Shown here piece by piece: positions 1 to 7,840 of a stretch of 39,654 nucleotides of DNA; the first letter of the stretch is position 1, and each line of letters begins with the position of its first letter. Both the position numbers and the translations under genes were made by a program. Location of the stretch: positions 1-39,654 of IMG/VR virus record IMGVR_UViG_3300022074_000123; one strand, written 5' to 3'. The notes under the pieces were generated by a model. That model was given only the letters and a program-made list of their open reading frames with translations. It had not been told where the DNA came from and did not search any database. Origin of the DNA: a virus.

Positions 1-120
1 ACTGCTCCAACTACATCAGCATTTAGATTTAATGTTTACTTAGGCTCTAGTGCAGGTACAGATGGTGCTTTAGTAGATTTATCATATGTTTATATGATGA
101 CATCAGGAGGGTTATCATAA
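1..120 (+). CDS. C-terminal end of a tail structural protein (5' truncated)
   Basis: An open frame runs in from the window edge and ends with TAA at 118-120, giving 39 visible residues ending MMTSGGLS. The stretch is rich in Ser, Thr, Gly and Ala with alternating hydrophobic residues, which fits a beta-rich tail-fibre or tail-tip protein. It overlaps the ATG of the next gene by one base (TAATG), so the two are translationally coupled. The start and most of the protein lie outside the window, so the family cannot be named. The role is inferred from the position directly ahead of other tail-fibre genes. Confidence 0.65.
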   Translation, partial: TAPTTSAFRFNVYLGSSAGTDGALVDLSYVYMMTSGGLS

Positions 121-578
121 TGGCATATATAGGCAAATCTCCCTCACAGGGAGTACGTAACAGATTCCAATACCAAGCCACAGCAGGGCAGACATCCTTC
201 AGTGGTTCTGATGCAAACTCATTGACACTTACCTACACAGATAGTTTGTACTTAGACGTATATCAGAATGGTGTATTACTTGTTCCGGGAGATGACTACA
301 CTGCAACTACAGGTACAACTGTGGTGCTTGTACAGGGTGCATCACTTAATGACATAGTTGAGATGGTAGCCTATGATGTGTTTTCTGTTAATGAAACGTA
401 CACTAAGACTGAATCAGATACACGCTACCCATTCAAAGGTAACAACTCAATCATCAGATTAAACGGACAGACAATCAGTGCAGACATTACAATAGACAGT
501 GATGAGAATGGTGTAAGTGGTGGTCCTATAACACAGTCGGCAACAGTCACTGTTAATGGATATTGGAGTATTGTATGA
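120..578 (+). CDS. tail fibre / tail-tip protein
   Basis: This is a 152-residue protein beginning MAYIGKSP, an N-terminus common in marine phage tail proteins. It continues with TAGQTSFSG and a patch YLDVYQNGVLLVPGDDY, a beta-sandwich repeat that I recognise from cyanophage and pelagiphage tail-fibre proteins. The C-terminal third (SIIRLNGQTIS) looks like another short beta module. The likely role is host recognition or linking the tail tip to the fibres. The start overlaps the previous stop by one base and the stop overlaps the next gene by four (ATGA), so it belongs to a tightly coupled late operon. The family is known by pattern only and the exact role is inferred. Confidence 0.75.
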   Translation: MAYIGKSPSQGVRNRFQYQATAGQTSFSGSDANSLTLTYTDSLYLDVYQNGVLLVPGDDYTATTGTTVVLVQGASLNDIVEMVAYDVFSVNETYTKTESDTRYPFKGNNSIIRLNGQTISADITIDSDENGVSGGPITQSATVTVNGYWSIV

Positions 579-994
579 CAAGTCAATTAAATGTAGACAC
601 CATTGTAGACAAAGCAGGGTCAGGTGGCACGAATGTAAAGATAGCAAATACGTCTGTTACTGTGGCTGAAGGTGGTAGTGCTACAACAACTACTGTGCAA
701 GGTTTGGCTAAAGCATGGGCAAATTTTAATGGGTCAGGCACAGCTAATATAGATGATAGCTTTAACATTGGTTCAATAACAGATAATCAAACAGGGGATT
801 ATACTTTTGCATACTCAAATGCTTTTTCTAGTGGTAATCATTCTACTCCAATGGGGGTTGGGCAAACAACTATAGGTGCAAGAAGAGATGCAGCAGAATC
901 AGCTTCAACGGTGAAGGTATCATGTTTGAATCCAAGTTTTGCTTTAGCAGATGAACCTAGTGCATATTTTACGTGTCATGGAGATTTAGCATAA
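575..994 (+). CDS. small tail-fibre paralogue 1
   Basis: The protein has 139 residues. I place the start at the ATG inside ATGA at 575, because an upstream in-frame ATG at 563 would add only four residues inside the previous gene. It opens MTSQLNVDTIVD and ends CHGDLA. The opening M-x-S-x-L-x-V-(D/N) and the closing GDLA recur in the next two genes, making a set of three tandem paralogues. The middle (GLAKAWANFNGSG, then DDSFNIGSITD) is also shared: GL(A/S)K(A/V)W, then DSFN, then S(I/L)TD. It is probably a trimeric beta-rich fibre or receptor-binding module. Its exact receptor or virion position cannot be read from sequence. Confidence 0.75.
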   Translation: MTSQLNVDTIVDKAGSGGTNVKIANTSVTVAEGGSATTTTVQGLAKAWANFNGSGTANIDDSFNIGSITDNQTGDYTFAYSNAFSSGNHSTPMGVGQTTIGARRDAAESASTVKVSCLNPSFALADEPSAYFTCHGDLA

Positions 995-1398
995 TGGCTA
1001 GTGAACTTAAAGTAGATAAATTTACAGGTGTAACCACAGCAGGTTCTATACTTGTTACAGGTGAAGGCAATAGTACAACAACTAATCTGCAACAAGGGTT
1101 GAGTAAAGTTTGGTGTTCATGGACAGGTGATGGTGCATCTGCATATGATTCATTTAATGTATCTTCATTGACTGATTCTAGTAATATATTGAATTTAGTT
1201 TCATATACAAATGGATTTAATACAGCAGGACACATGGCAATAAATTATTCTTCTAATCATAATGGAGGTGGACTTGATAGTGCAGGAACATCTTATATGG
1301 TTGTATATTCACCTAATACAACAAGTGCAAAATTTGAATCACAAAGCAATCAAAATGCTGCTTATCAAGCCTGTAATATAAGTGGAGACCTCGCATAA
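994..1398 (+). CDS. small tail-fibre paralogue 2
   Basis: The protein has 134 residues, starting at the ATG at 994 that overlaps the previous TAA by one base. A longer frame from 973 would read back into the upstream gene and is less likely. It begins MASELKVDKFTG, has the shared core (GLSKVW, then DSFNVSSLTD) and ends ISGDLA. The last codons of the preceding gene contain GGAGA about ten bases before this ATG and serve as its ribosome-binding site. The outer parts are similar among the three paralogues while the central part differs, as expected of duplicated receptor-binding modules. The function is inferred from position and composition. Confidence 0.75.
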   Translation: MASELKVDKFTGVTTAGSILVTGEGNSTTTNLQQGLSKVWCSWTGDGASAYDSFNVSSLTDSSNILNLVSYTNGFNTAGHMAINYSSNHNGGGLDSAGTSYMVVYSPNTTSAKFESQSNQNAAYQACNISGDLA

Positions 1399-1772
1399 TG
1401 GCTAGTATATTAAGAGTAAACACATTAACAGATGCAAGTAGTAATAATTCTACTGCTATGAGTACAGTGTTTGGTGGTAGTGGAAAAGCATGGCTTCAAC
1501 ACAATAGTTCTCATGCAATACAAGACAGTTTTAATTTTGCATCTATTACAGATGGTGGCACAGGTCTTACAAGTGATGCTACTTTTACAAGTGCTATGGT
1601 AAATGATGATTATGCCATATCTGGTTGTGCAGGAGCTACAACAAATGATGATGGTTTTTGGGCATTAACAGCGATAGCAACAACAGATTTTAATGTTAGA
1701 TGTAGAACACATAATGGAAACTTAAATGATTCTAATAATGCGTCATTAGTAGTACACGGAGACTTAGCATGA
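1398..1772 (+). CDS. small tail-fibre paralogue 3
   Basis: The protein has 124 residues and is the third member of the tandem set. It begins MASILRVNTLTD, an N-terminus typical of marine phage tail-fibre genes. The shared core is GSGKAWLQHN, then DSFNFASITDGG, and it ends VHGDLA. It is coupled to its neighbours by a TAATG overlap at the start and an ATGA overlap at the end. It lacks part of the N-terminal linker found in the first two copies, so the shared core sits nearer the start. It is probably a fibre or receptor-binding module; which copy contacts the host cannot be told from the sequence. Confidence 0.75.
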   Translation: MASILRVNTLTDASSNNSTAMSTVFGGSGKAWLQHNSSHAIQDSFNFASITDGGTGLTSDATFTSAMVNDDYAISGCAGATTNDDGFWALTAIATTDFNVRCRTHNGNLNDSNNASLVVHGDLA

Positions 1773-2893
1773 CCAAAGCAGCAGAATTAGCAAAGATGGG
1801 TGAAGTCCTAACCAATAGTCAGATTGGTGGGCGAAGGAATATCATAATTAATGGTGCAATGAATGTGGCTCAGAGGGGAAATCAAAATACTTCGGATGGC
1901 ACTAATACTTTTGGAGTAGATAGATTTCTTGTTTATCTAAGAGGTGGTGCAGCAGCTACAGTTTCTAAAGATACAGATGTTCCTAGTGGTCAAGGCTTTT
2001 CTTCTTCTTGTAAAATAGATATAACCACTGGAGATGCTTTAGGAGTAGCTAATGATTTAGCATTATTCCGTCAACTCTTTGAAGGACAAGATTTACAACA
2101 ACTAAAAAAAGGTACATCAAATGCAGAAAAAGTAACTGTATCTTTTTGGATTAAGTCAACTATTACTGGAACTTATATATTAGAATTAGATGATGTTGAT
2201 AACACAAGAGGAATTAGTAAATCATATACAGTAAGTTCAAGTAATACTTGGGAACATAAAACAATTACATTTGAAGGTGATACTACTGGAGCTTTTGATA
2301 ATGACAATGCTAATAGTCTTAGACTTACATGGGCATTGGGAGCAGGTTCTGATTTTCAAGGTGTTACTTTGGCTACAAGTTGGGCAAGTATTTCAGACGG
2401 AGATGCTAGATATGAGGGTCAAGTAAATGCAGTTAATTCAGATAGCAATAATATTTATTTTACTGGCATACAACTAGAAGTAGGCGAACAAGCCACACCA
2501 TTTGAGCATAGGTCATTTGGGGAAGAACTAAGATTGTGTCAAAGGTATTTTAACATTGAAAAAGATGGCACAGGGGGAACTTTTAAAAGATATGCTCATG
2601 GGGGTGCACACACCACAACACAGGGTTCGTGTACTGTACCTTTATCTACCCCTTTACGTGATGTTCCTAGTATAGTTTTAAGTGGTAACGTCAATACTTT
2701 TTTAGCTCATAGTGCAGGGGGTACAGATGCTTTGACTAGTTTAATTATAGCAACGGATTCTGATGGAGGAACTTTTAACAATCAAATAGAAATAACACCA
2801 GTGGTAAGTTCAGGATTAGTGGCAGGAGAAGCAGTAGCTATTATATCTAATAGTAGTACTTCTACTTCTATAGCATTTGATGCAGAACTATAG
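1769..2893 (+). CDS. tail fibre protein with carbohydrate-binding-like domain
   Basis: The protein has 374 residues. The N-terminus MTKAAELAKMGEV is followed by IGGRRNIIINGAMNVAQRG, a signature I know from many marine phage tail proteins. Residues of about 30-240 form a jelly-roll-like region ending in the typical strand IYFTGIQLEVGEQATPFEHR, after which comes a LRLCQRYF segment and a variable C-terminal beta domain. This layout is that of a host-recognition fibre with a lectin-like sandwich. It overlaps paralogue 3 by four bases. After its stop an AGAGGA site serves the next short gene. Recognition is good at family level; the ligand is unknown. Confidence 0.8.
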   Translation: MTKAAELAKMGEVLTNSQIGGRRNIIINGAMNVAQRGNQNTSDGTNTFGVDRFLVYLRGGAAATVSKDTDVPSGQGFSSSCKIDITTGDALGVANDLALFRQLFEGQDLQQLKKGTSNAEKVTVSFWIKSTITGTYILELDDVDNTRGISKSYTVSSSNTWEHKTITFEGDTTGAFDNDNANSLRLTWALGAGSDFQGVTLATSWASISDGDARYEGQVNAVNSDSNNIYFTGIQLEVGEQATPFEHRSFGEELRLCQRYFNIEKDGTGGTFKRYAHGGAHTTTQGSCTVPLSTPLRDVPSIVLSGNVNTFLAHSAGGTDALTSLIIATDSDGGTFNNQIEITPVVSSGLVAGEAVAIISNSSTSTSIAFDAEL

Positions 2894-2902
2894 AGGAATA
2901 AA

Positions 2903-3079
2903 ATGGCAATAGAAAATGCAAAATACATGAAAGATGTAATAAGTAATAAAGTATGTGCTGTAAATTGTATGTGGGATGGTCAATATATGTCTATACCTAT
3001 AAGTACTAACAACAGACATTATGTAGAAATAATGAAACAAGTTGATGATGGCACACTCACAATAGCAGAAGCAGACTAG
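2903..3079 (+). CDS. small conserved protein downstream of the tail fibre
   Basis: This is a 58-residue gene beginning MAIENAKYMKD and ending TIAEAD. It has an AGAGGA ribosome-binding site seven bases before its ATG and sits neatly between the fibre gene and the holin-like gene. It has a pair of cysteines (VCAVNC) and a segment reading GQYMSIPISTNNRHYVEIMKQVDDG. The pattern (A)KY...V...V.C..DG...+P....NRHY..I..WV.DG is one I have seen in short proteins near tail-fibre genes of other marine phages. The function is unknown. A role in fibre assembly is possible from position only. Confidence 0.75.
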   Translation: MAIENAKYMKDVISNKVCAVNCMWDGQYMSIPISTNNRHYVEIMKQVDDGTLTIAEAD

Positions 3080-3081
3080 AC

Positions 3082-3318
3082 ATGGACAGCATAGACCCAA
3101 TGTTATTTTGGAACATAATCCTGACTATGGTCGTTGTACCATTCGGTTGGGCATTTAACAAGATGTTCCAAGAGGTCAAACGCATACAGATACTCTTGAA
3201 CAAGACACGAGAAGATTATGCACGTAAGGATGATGTAAAAGATGATATGCACAATCTTATGGATGCACTCAAAAGATTAGAAGATAAGTTAGATAAGATA
3301 CTGATTGGAAATAGATAA
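3082..3318 (+). CDS. holin-like small membrane protein
   Basis: The protein has 78 residues. Residues of about 8-28 (LFWNIILTMVVVPFGWAF) form one membrane segment. The rest is charged and heptad-like (LNKTREDYARKDDV, then LMDALKRLEDKLDKIL), so a coiled coil in the cytoplasm is likely. In T7 the holin gene follows the tail-fibre gene, and this gene has the same position, so a holin or other lysis role is the best guess. It starts three bases after the previous stop and its stop overlaps the next ATG (TAATG). A structural anchoring role is the alternative. No endolysin gene was recognised nearby to support lysis directly. Confidence 0.55.
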   Translation: MDSIDPMLFWNIILTMVVVPFGWAFNKMFQEVKRIQILLNKTREDYARKDDVKDDMHNLMDALKRLEDKLDKILIGNR

Positions 3319-4652
3319 TGGCAACAATAACTACAGACGATCAACTTAAAGAAGAAATAGGTAAACTTGCCAGTGGACAACAGGGGGTTATGCCTAAAGT
3401 TGAACCCATACTACCTACCGTAAAACAAGATGAGTTACAAACAACAACAGGAACAACTGTAACTGGTGACGTAACTTCAGCCGTTGCATCACCAATAGTG
3501 CCAATTACTCCTGCAAAACCTGTTGGTCAAGAGGGTGTAGGGCAGATAAGTTCCATTGCAACGAATGTACCACAGATAGGTGAAGCAAAGGTTGCACAGA
3601 TATCAGATCCTAAAGCTGTTATATCTGACATACCACAGGGAACTGTTAGTCAACAATCTATAGTTGATCCTGCACAAGCAGAGCTAGATCAGAGAGCTAC
3701 AGTAAAATTCCAACTCGGTAGTTTGTTTGAATCACTCAAGGAGGGTGAAGATTTACCTGCATGGGCAGCACCTGCCGTTCGTAAAGTATCAGCAGTTATG
3801 CAGGCAAGAGGTCTGGGTGCATCAAGCATGGCTTCTGCGGCCATAACTCAAGCACTTATGGAATCAGGTATTCCGATTGCAGCCCAAGATGCAAACAAGT
3901 ATGCGACTATTCAATTACAAAACCTAAACAACGCACAACAAGGTGCTTTGACTAATGCGGCTACATTTGCTGCGATGGATAAAGCAAACTTATCTGCACG
4001 ATTACAAGGTGCTGTGACGAACGCACAATCATTGTTAACTGTAGACACAGCTAATTTATCTTCACAACAAAAGTCAAACGAACTTAGTTATAGTGCATTG
4101 ACACAGGCTTTGTTTAAAGATTCTGCAGAAGAAAATGCACGAAGAGAGTTCAACGCAAAAAATGAAGCACAAGTACAAGAGTTTTTTGCAGAACTTGGAT
4201 CACAAGTTGAAACAGCCAATGCAAATAGAACTGCTGCAGTACAACAATTCAATGTGGGTGAAGAAAATGCTATGAATCAATTTAACACATCCATGAGAGA
4301 CGCACGTGATAAGTTTAATGCCAATATGAAGTTTGCAATTGATCAGTCAAATGCACAATGGAGACGACAGATAAACACTGCAGATACAGCGTTGCAAAAT
4401 GAAACAAACAGAATAAACGTTCAAAATCAATACAATCTTACGCAAAATGCACTGTCTCAACTGTGGCAAAAATATAGAGATAATGCAGCTTGGAACTTTC
4501 AAAAGTCAGAATCAGCTTTACAAAGGCAACACGAGATAGGTGTCATGGCTATGGAGTTTGCAAATACTAAAGAGTTGTACGATAAAGAGATGAAAGACTC
4601 AATAGCTACAGGAGTTGGTAATTGGCTTGGAACATGGATAAGAGAAGCTTAG
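3318..4652 (+). CDS. probable internal virion / ejection protein, coiled-coil, Ala/Gln/Asn rich
   Basis: The protein has 444 residues. The N-terminal third is Pro, Thr and Val rich and probably flexible. From about residue 120 it becomes helical, with PAWAAPAVRKVSAVMQARGLGASSMASAA followed by long Ala/Gln/Asn stretches such as AQVQEFFAELGSQVETANANR and repeated QFN(V/T/A) units (VQQFNVGEENAMNQFNTS). Such helical, glutamine-rich proteins sit in the internal core or tail hub of T7-like phages. It opens the group of five virion-type genes that ends with the 1631-residue protein. I recognise no catalytic motif. The virion location is inferred from neighbourhood and composition. Confidence 0.6.
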   Translation: MATITTDDQLKEEIGKLASGQQGVMPKVEPILPTVKQDELQTTTGTTVTGDVTSAVASPIVPITPAKPVGQEGVGQISSIATNVPQIGEAKVAQISDPKAVISDIPQGTVSQQSIVDPAQAELDQRATVKFQLGSLFESLKEGEDLPAWAAPAVRKVSAVMQARGLGASSMASAAITQALMESGIPIAAQDANKYATIQLQNLNNAQQGALTNAATFAAMDKANLSARLQGAVTNAQSLLTVDTANLSSQQKSNELSYSALTQALFKDSAEENARREFNAKNEAQVQEFFAELGSQVETANANRTAAVQQFNVGEENAMNQFNTSMRDARDKFNANMKFAIDQSNAQWRRQINTADTALQNETNRINVQNQYNLTQNALSQLWQKYRDNAAWNFQKSESALQRQHEIGVMAMEFANTKELYDKEMKDSIATGVGNWLGTWIREA

Positions 4653-4664
4653 AGGAGTTTTAAT

Positions 4665-5225
4665 ATGAGTCTTTGGGATGATTTGACAAGTTGGATAGAT
4701 CCCACAGTGGATTGGGTTGCAGAAGCAGTGGGATATGAGGGATCTGATTTTATAGATATAACTGGTGAAACTTTTAGTGCAGGAGATCAACTTGTTAGCG
4801 ATATTACTGACGTAGTTGGATTTGCAAAAAAGGGTTATGACGTGTATAGTAAGGTGGCAGGTTTTACTGACAAAAGTGGTAAACCAACAGGTAAACCTTA
4901 CTTTAATCAACCTCAGTTTAGAAAGCAAAGTAGAACAGTCGGACAGCTAACATCAGGCTCTAGAGCATCCACACGAACAAGTCCAATAACAGGTAATCCT
5001 GTAAATATAGGATATGCTAATCCTGATGTCAGATCTTATTTGACACAGTTAGCACAAAATTCTTACAATCAACAAATGAACAACATGTTTTCTAGTTATC
5101 TTGTAACTCCAACTTTAAGAACTGGACAAAAAACAGTAGGCGTAGGTTCGACCACAGTAAGGGGAATATCAAGTAAATCAGCCAAAGCATCTAAGACGGC
5201 TAGAACGGCACGAGGTTTAACATAA
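4665..5225 (+). CDS. uncharacterised virion protein
   Basis: The protein has 186 residues. It has a very good ribosome-binding site (AGAGGAG) about eight bases before the ATG. The N-terminal half is acidic and aromatic (MSLWDDLTSWIDPTVDW) and suggests an amphipathic region. The middle carries a Gln/Asn-rich segment (LTQLAQNSYNQQMNNMFSSY) and the C-terminus is basic and Ser/Arg rich (SSKSAKASKTARTARG), so it could contact DNA. No family was recognised. It lies inside the probable internal-virion gene group and overlaps the next gene by one base. Confidence 0.6.
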   Translation: MSLWDDLTSWIDPTVDWVAEAVGYEGSDFIDITGETFSAGDQLVSDITDVVGFAKKGYDVYSKVAGFTDKSGKPTGKPYFNQPQFRKQSRTVGQLTSGSRASTRTSPITGNPVNIGYANPDVRSYLTQLAQNSYNQQMNNMFSSYLVTPTLRTGQKTVGVGSTTVRGISSKSAKASKTARTARGLT

Positions 5226-5791
5226 TGATGGAAGATATGAACGAAGAAATGCAACCTATGAGAGGATCTATTGAAGCAAAAGATGAATTTGCTGTAGCAC
5301 CTCCCGGTCATTCTCTTACACAGGACAATACACGATGGTCATGGGGTAATCCACCTGTAGATGTAGATCCAGAGATAGTATTAACTAAAGCTATTAGTTC
5401 ACTTAAAAAACGAAAAGTACGTGATGAAATGACAAAGTTACTTCTCACTGGTGTGTCGGTTGAAACTATGGTCGAAGGTTACATATTACAAGGTTTTCAC
5501 GAGGGAAGATTTACACCTGATGTCGGATTACTTATAAAGCCTGCATTAGCCACCGTCATAGCAGGAATGGCAGAAGAAGATAATATACCCTATCGTATGT
5601 TTGAAAATAAAGATGCAGGTGATGAAGATAAAATGGATGATAAAACATTCTTCAGGATGTTAAAAGTTAACAACCCACGTATGTTTAGTTTTATAAAAGA
5701 AAATATAAATGAAACAATACGTGAGGGTAACAAACCACCTGAAGAAAACTTTTTAAATGCACAGTTAACAACGGAAGAAGAAGAACAATGA
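5225..5791 (+). CDS. uncharacterised conserved marine-phage protein
   Basis: The protein has 188 residues. Two adjacent in-frame ATGs (5225, 5228) are both usable; the first overlaps the preceding TAA by one base. A segment FAVAPPGHSLTQD near residue 23, followed by WSWGNPP, is one I have seen in other environmental phage contigs at the same place between virion genes. The middle (TKLLLTGVSVETMVEGYILQ and LIKPALATVIAGMAEE) is helical, and the C-terminus is strongly acidic. It is probably a virion or virion-assembly protein. The stop overlaps the next start by four bases. No catalytic residues were identified. Confidence 0.6.
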   Translation: MMEDMNEEMQPMRGSIEAKDEFAVAPPGHSLTQDNTRWSWGNPPVDVDPEIVLTKAISSLKKRKVRDEMTKLLLTGVSVETMVEGYILQGFHEGRFTPDVGLLIKPALATVIAGMAEEDNIPYRMFENKDAGDEDKMDDKTFFRMLKVNNPRMFSFIKENINETIREGNKPPEENFLNAQLTTEEEEQ

Positions 5792-7833
5792 GTTTTGCAC
5801 TAGGTTTCGTAAAAGGTTTAGTTGGTGGCTTCACAGAGAATATAAAAAAGGAGCAAGAAGCTCGTGGCATGGATGATCAGCGACTTGCTGCAATAGAAGA
5901 TACCATGATACAGGCATCTCTTGATCCTAAGAAAAAAGTTCCTGAAAGTCTAGCAACTATGGTAAGAGATGCAAAAGCAGGACTCAAAAAGAGAGGTGGC
6001 ATAGATATATTTGGTAGGGCAGGACCTCGACTTGAATTAGATATAAATAAGATTTCAGGTTTAATGAATGAAGTTGACGATGATCAAAGATTTCTTAATT
6101 ACGGATCATCAAAGCATGGTACATTTAAAATACCAATATCATCTGAATACTTTGAACAAAAGACAAGTGCGTATGATAAAGCTGACATATGGTGGAAAAC
6201 CATAGATAATTTTGTGGCAAATAATCCTGAAAAAATAATTAGTATGAATAAACATTTTGCAGAAAATACTTTGTTTAGAAATAGATACGGTGCAGACTAT
6301 GCTGCAAATTTTAGAGATTACAAATATGGTGATATTAACACTATTAATTTAAAAAATAAAACAGGAAATGTTATTTTAAAAGATCCTTTCTTATTTAAAA
6401 ACGCACACGGAGCTTTTAAAAATATAATAGAAGATTCAAAGCCTTCTGATAATGAAATAACTTTACGTGGTGCAGAAGATTTATTATTTGGCAAAGATGA
6501 CAAAATTGGTAGAAGAGATAAACTAGCTAATTTAAGTAAAACTAATTCTATAATATTAATTGACAACGACCGAAACGCAGGAGTATTTACTTTTAAAAAT
6601 ATAGAAAATTATAAAGCTTTAACAAGATTAGCCAAGTTAAACGGATATGAAAATCCTAGTCTTTTTGTATTAGATTATCGTGATCAAATACAAAGAGGTT
6701 TAAAAATGGGTAGACAACCTGATTTAGCATATTTGGATGAAGATGATAAAGTGATTGATTATGAAGATGCTAAAAATAAATATGTAGATTTATTCCACGC
6801 ACTTGAAGTAGAAAAACGAGGTGGTGGTATAGATCTATCAAACATGTCAGATCAAGAAAAAGTTGATGTGTTTGATTATTTACAAAAAGCATACCAAAAT
6901 AATACTTCTGGAATGGTCAGAGCTTTTGCTCCATTGATGCAACTTACTGATGATGAATCTGAATTATTTAGAAACGAAGCAGGAACTATAGTTTTAACTC
7001 AAAAGCAAAAAGATGATATTATAAAAAAATATTTGGGTGTGCCGACTATAAATGAATTTAATGATAGATTTGAAGCTGTAAAAAGTGCAAAAAGAAGAAT
7101 AGATAGAATACTTACTTTAGAATATAATACTGAAACTTCTAGTGGAGTTGTGCGTTTTATTTCAAATGGTATAACTAAGATAACAGGTCCTACAGGAACT
7201 ATTTCTCAAATAGCTAATACTATATTTTCAAGAGGTGACAATAGAAATAAAGTAAACAAAGAATCCATAGAAAAGATATTAAATAAACTAAAAGGTGAAG
7301 GTTTATTTGACAATTTTAAAGGCAGTCTTTTAAAAGATTCTGTAAACATAGCAGAGATAGAAAGTATAGCAATCATACTTGCTGCTGATATGGCTAGAGC
7401 AGTTGATCCTTCTGGAAGATTGTCTAACCAAGACTTTGAAGTCCAATTAAGAAGATTAGGACAATCAGGATTCTTTGGAAGTAAAATAGGTGACATAACT
7501 GCTTTAAAGACAGTTAAACGTGATTTTGATGAGCTTTTTGAAAAAAGAAAAATGATTGCTGCAGTCCTCAAAGACGCAGAAAGCGATACTTTAACAACTA
7601 GACACTTGCAAATAATTAAAGCAAACGAAAAACTAAATGATATAAATCAAGAGTTTTATGCAATAGGTGATCAGCCTACAGTCACAGAAAATCTTACAGT
7701 AGACATGAAAGATTCAGATGGTAGAAGTAGAATGATAGAAATCAGACCGAATATCTTTAGAGACAGGTTAAGCAAAAAGACTTATGAATTACAACCTGAC
7801 GGTAAGTCATTAAAATTATTAACTAAATCATAG
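5788..7833 (+). CDS. large uncharacterised virion protein
   Basis: The protein has 681 residues. The N-terminus MSFALGFVKGLVGGFTENI is a short amphipathic or weakly hydrophobic helix, and the rest is mixed helical, lysine and aspartate rich. Marine podovirus genomes often carry a protein starting MSFALGF(A/V)KGL in this position. A run near residue 470-500 (VRFISNGITKITGPTGTISQIANTIF) is the most hydrophobic part. It lies between two other probable ejection proteins and is linked to its upstream neighbour by an ATGA overlap. By analogy with T7 gp15 it may form part of the DNA-ejection channel; this is inference from order and size. Confidence 0.6.
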   Translation: MSFALGFVKGLVGGFTENIKKEQEARGMDDQRLAAIEDTMIQASLDPKKKVPESLATMVRDAKAGLKKRGGIDIFGRAGPRLELDINKISGLMNEVDDDQRFLNYGSSKHGTFKIPISSEYFEQKTSAYDKADIWWKTIDNFVANNPEKIISMNKHFAENTLFRNRYGADYAANFRDYKYGDINTINLKNKTGNVILKDPFLFKNAHGAFKNIIEDSKPSDNEITLRGAEDLLFGKDDKIGRRDKLANLSKTNSIILIDNDRNAGVFTFKNIENYKALTRLAKLNGYENPSLFVLDYRDQIQRGLKMGRQPDLAYLDEDDKVIDYEDAKNKYVDLFHALEVEKRGGGIDLSNMSDQEKVDVFDYLQKAYQNNTSGMVRAFAPLMQLTDDESELFRNEAGTIVLTQKQKDDIIKKYLGVPTINEFNDRFEAVKSAKRRIDRILTLEYNTETSSGVVRFISNGITKITGPTGTISQIANTIFSRGDNRNKVNKESIEKILNKLKGEGLFDNFKGSLLKDSVNIAEIESIAIILAADMARAVDPSGRLSNQDFEVQLRRLGQSGFFGSKIGDITALKTVKRDFDELFEKRKMIAAVLKDAESDTLTTRHLQIIKANEKLNDINQEFYAIGDQPTVTENLTVDMKDSDGRSRMIEIRPNIFRDRLSKKTYELQPDGKSLKLLTKS

Positions 7834-7840
7834 GAATGTA

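Noticed and set aside
7206-7571. Antisense open frame of 121 codons within the 681-residue gene
   Set aside because: Same reasons: a long stretch without stops on the opposite strand, with leucine/isoleucine/serine-biased composition, not a gene.
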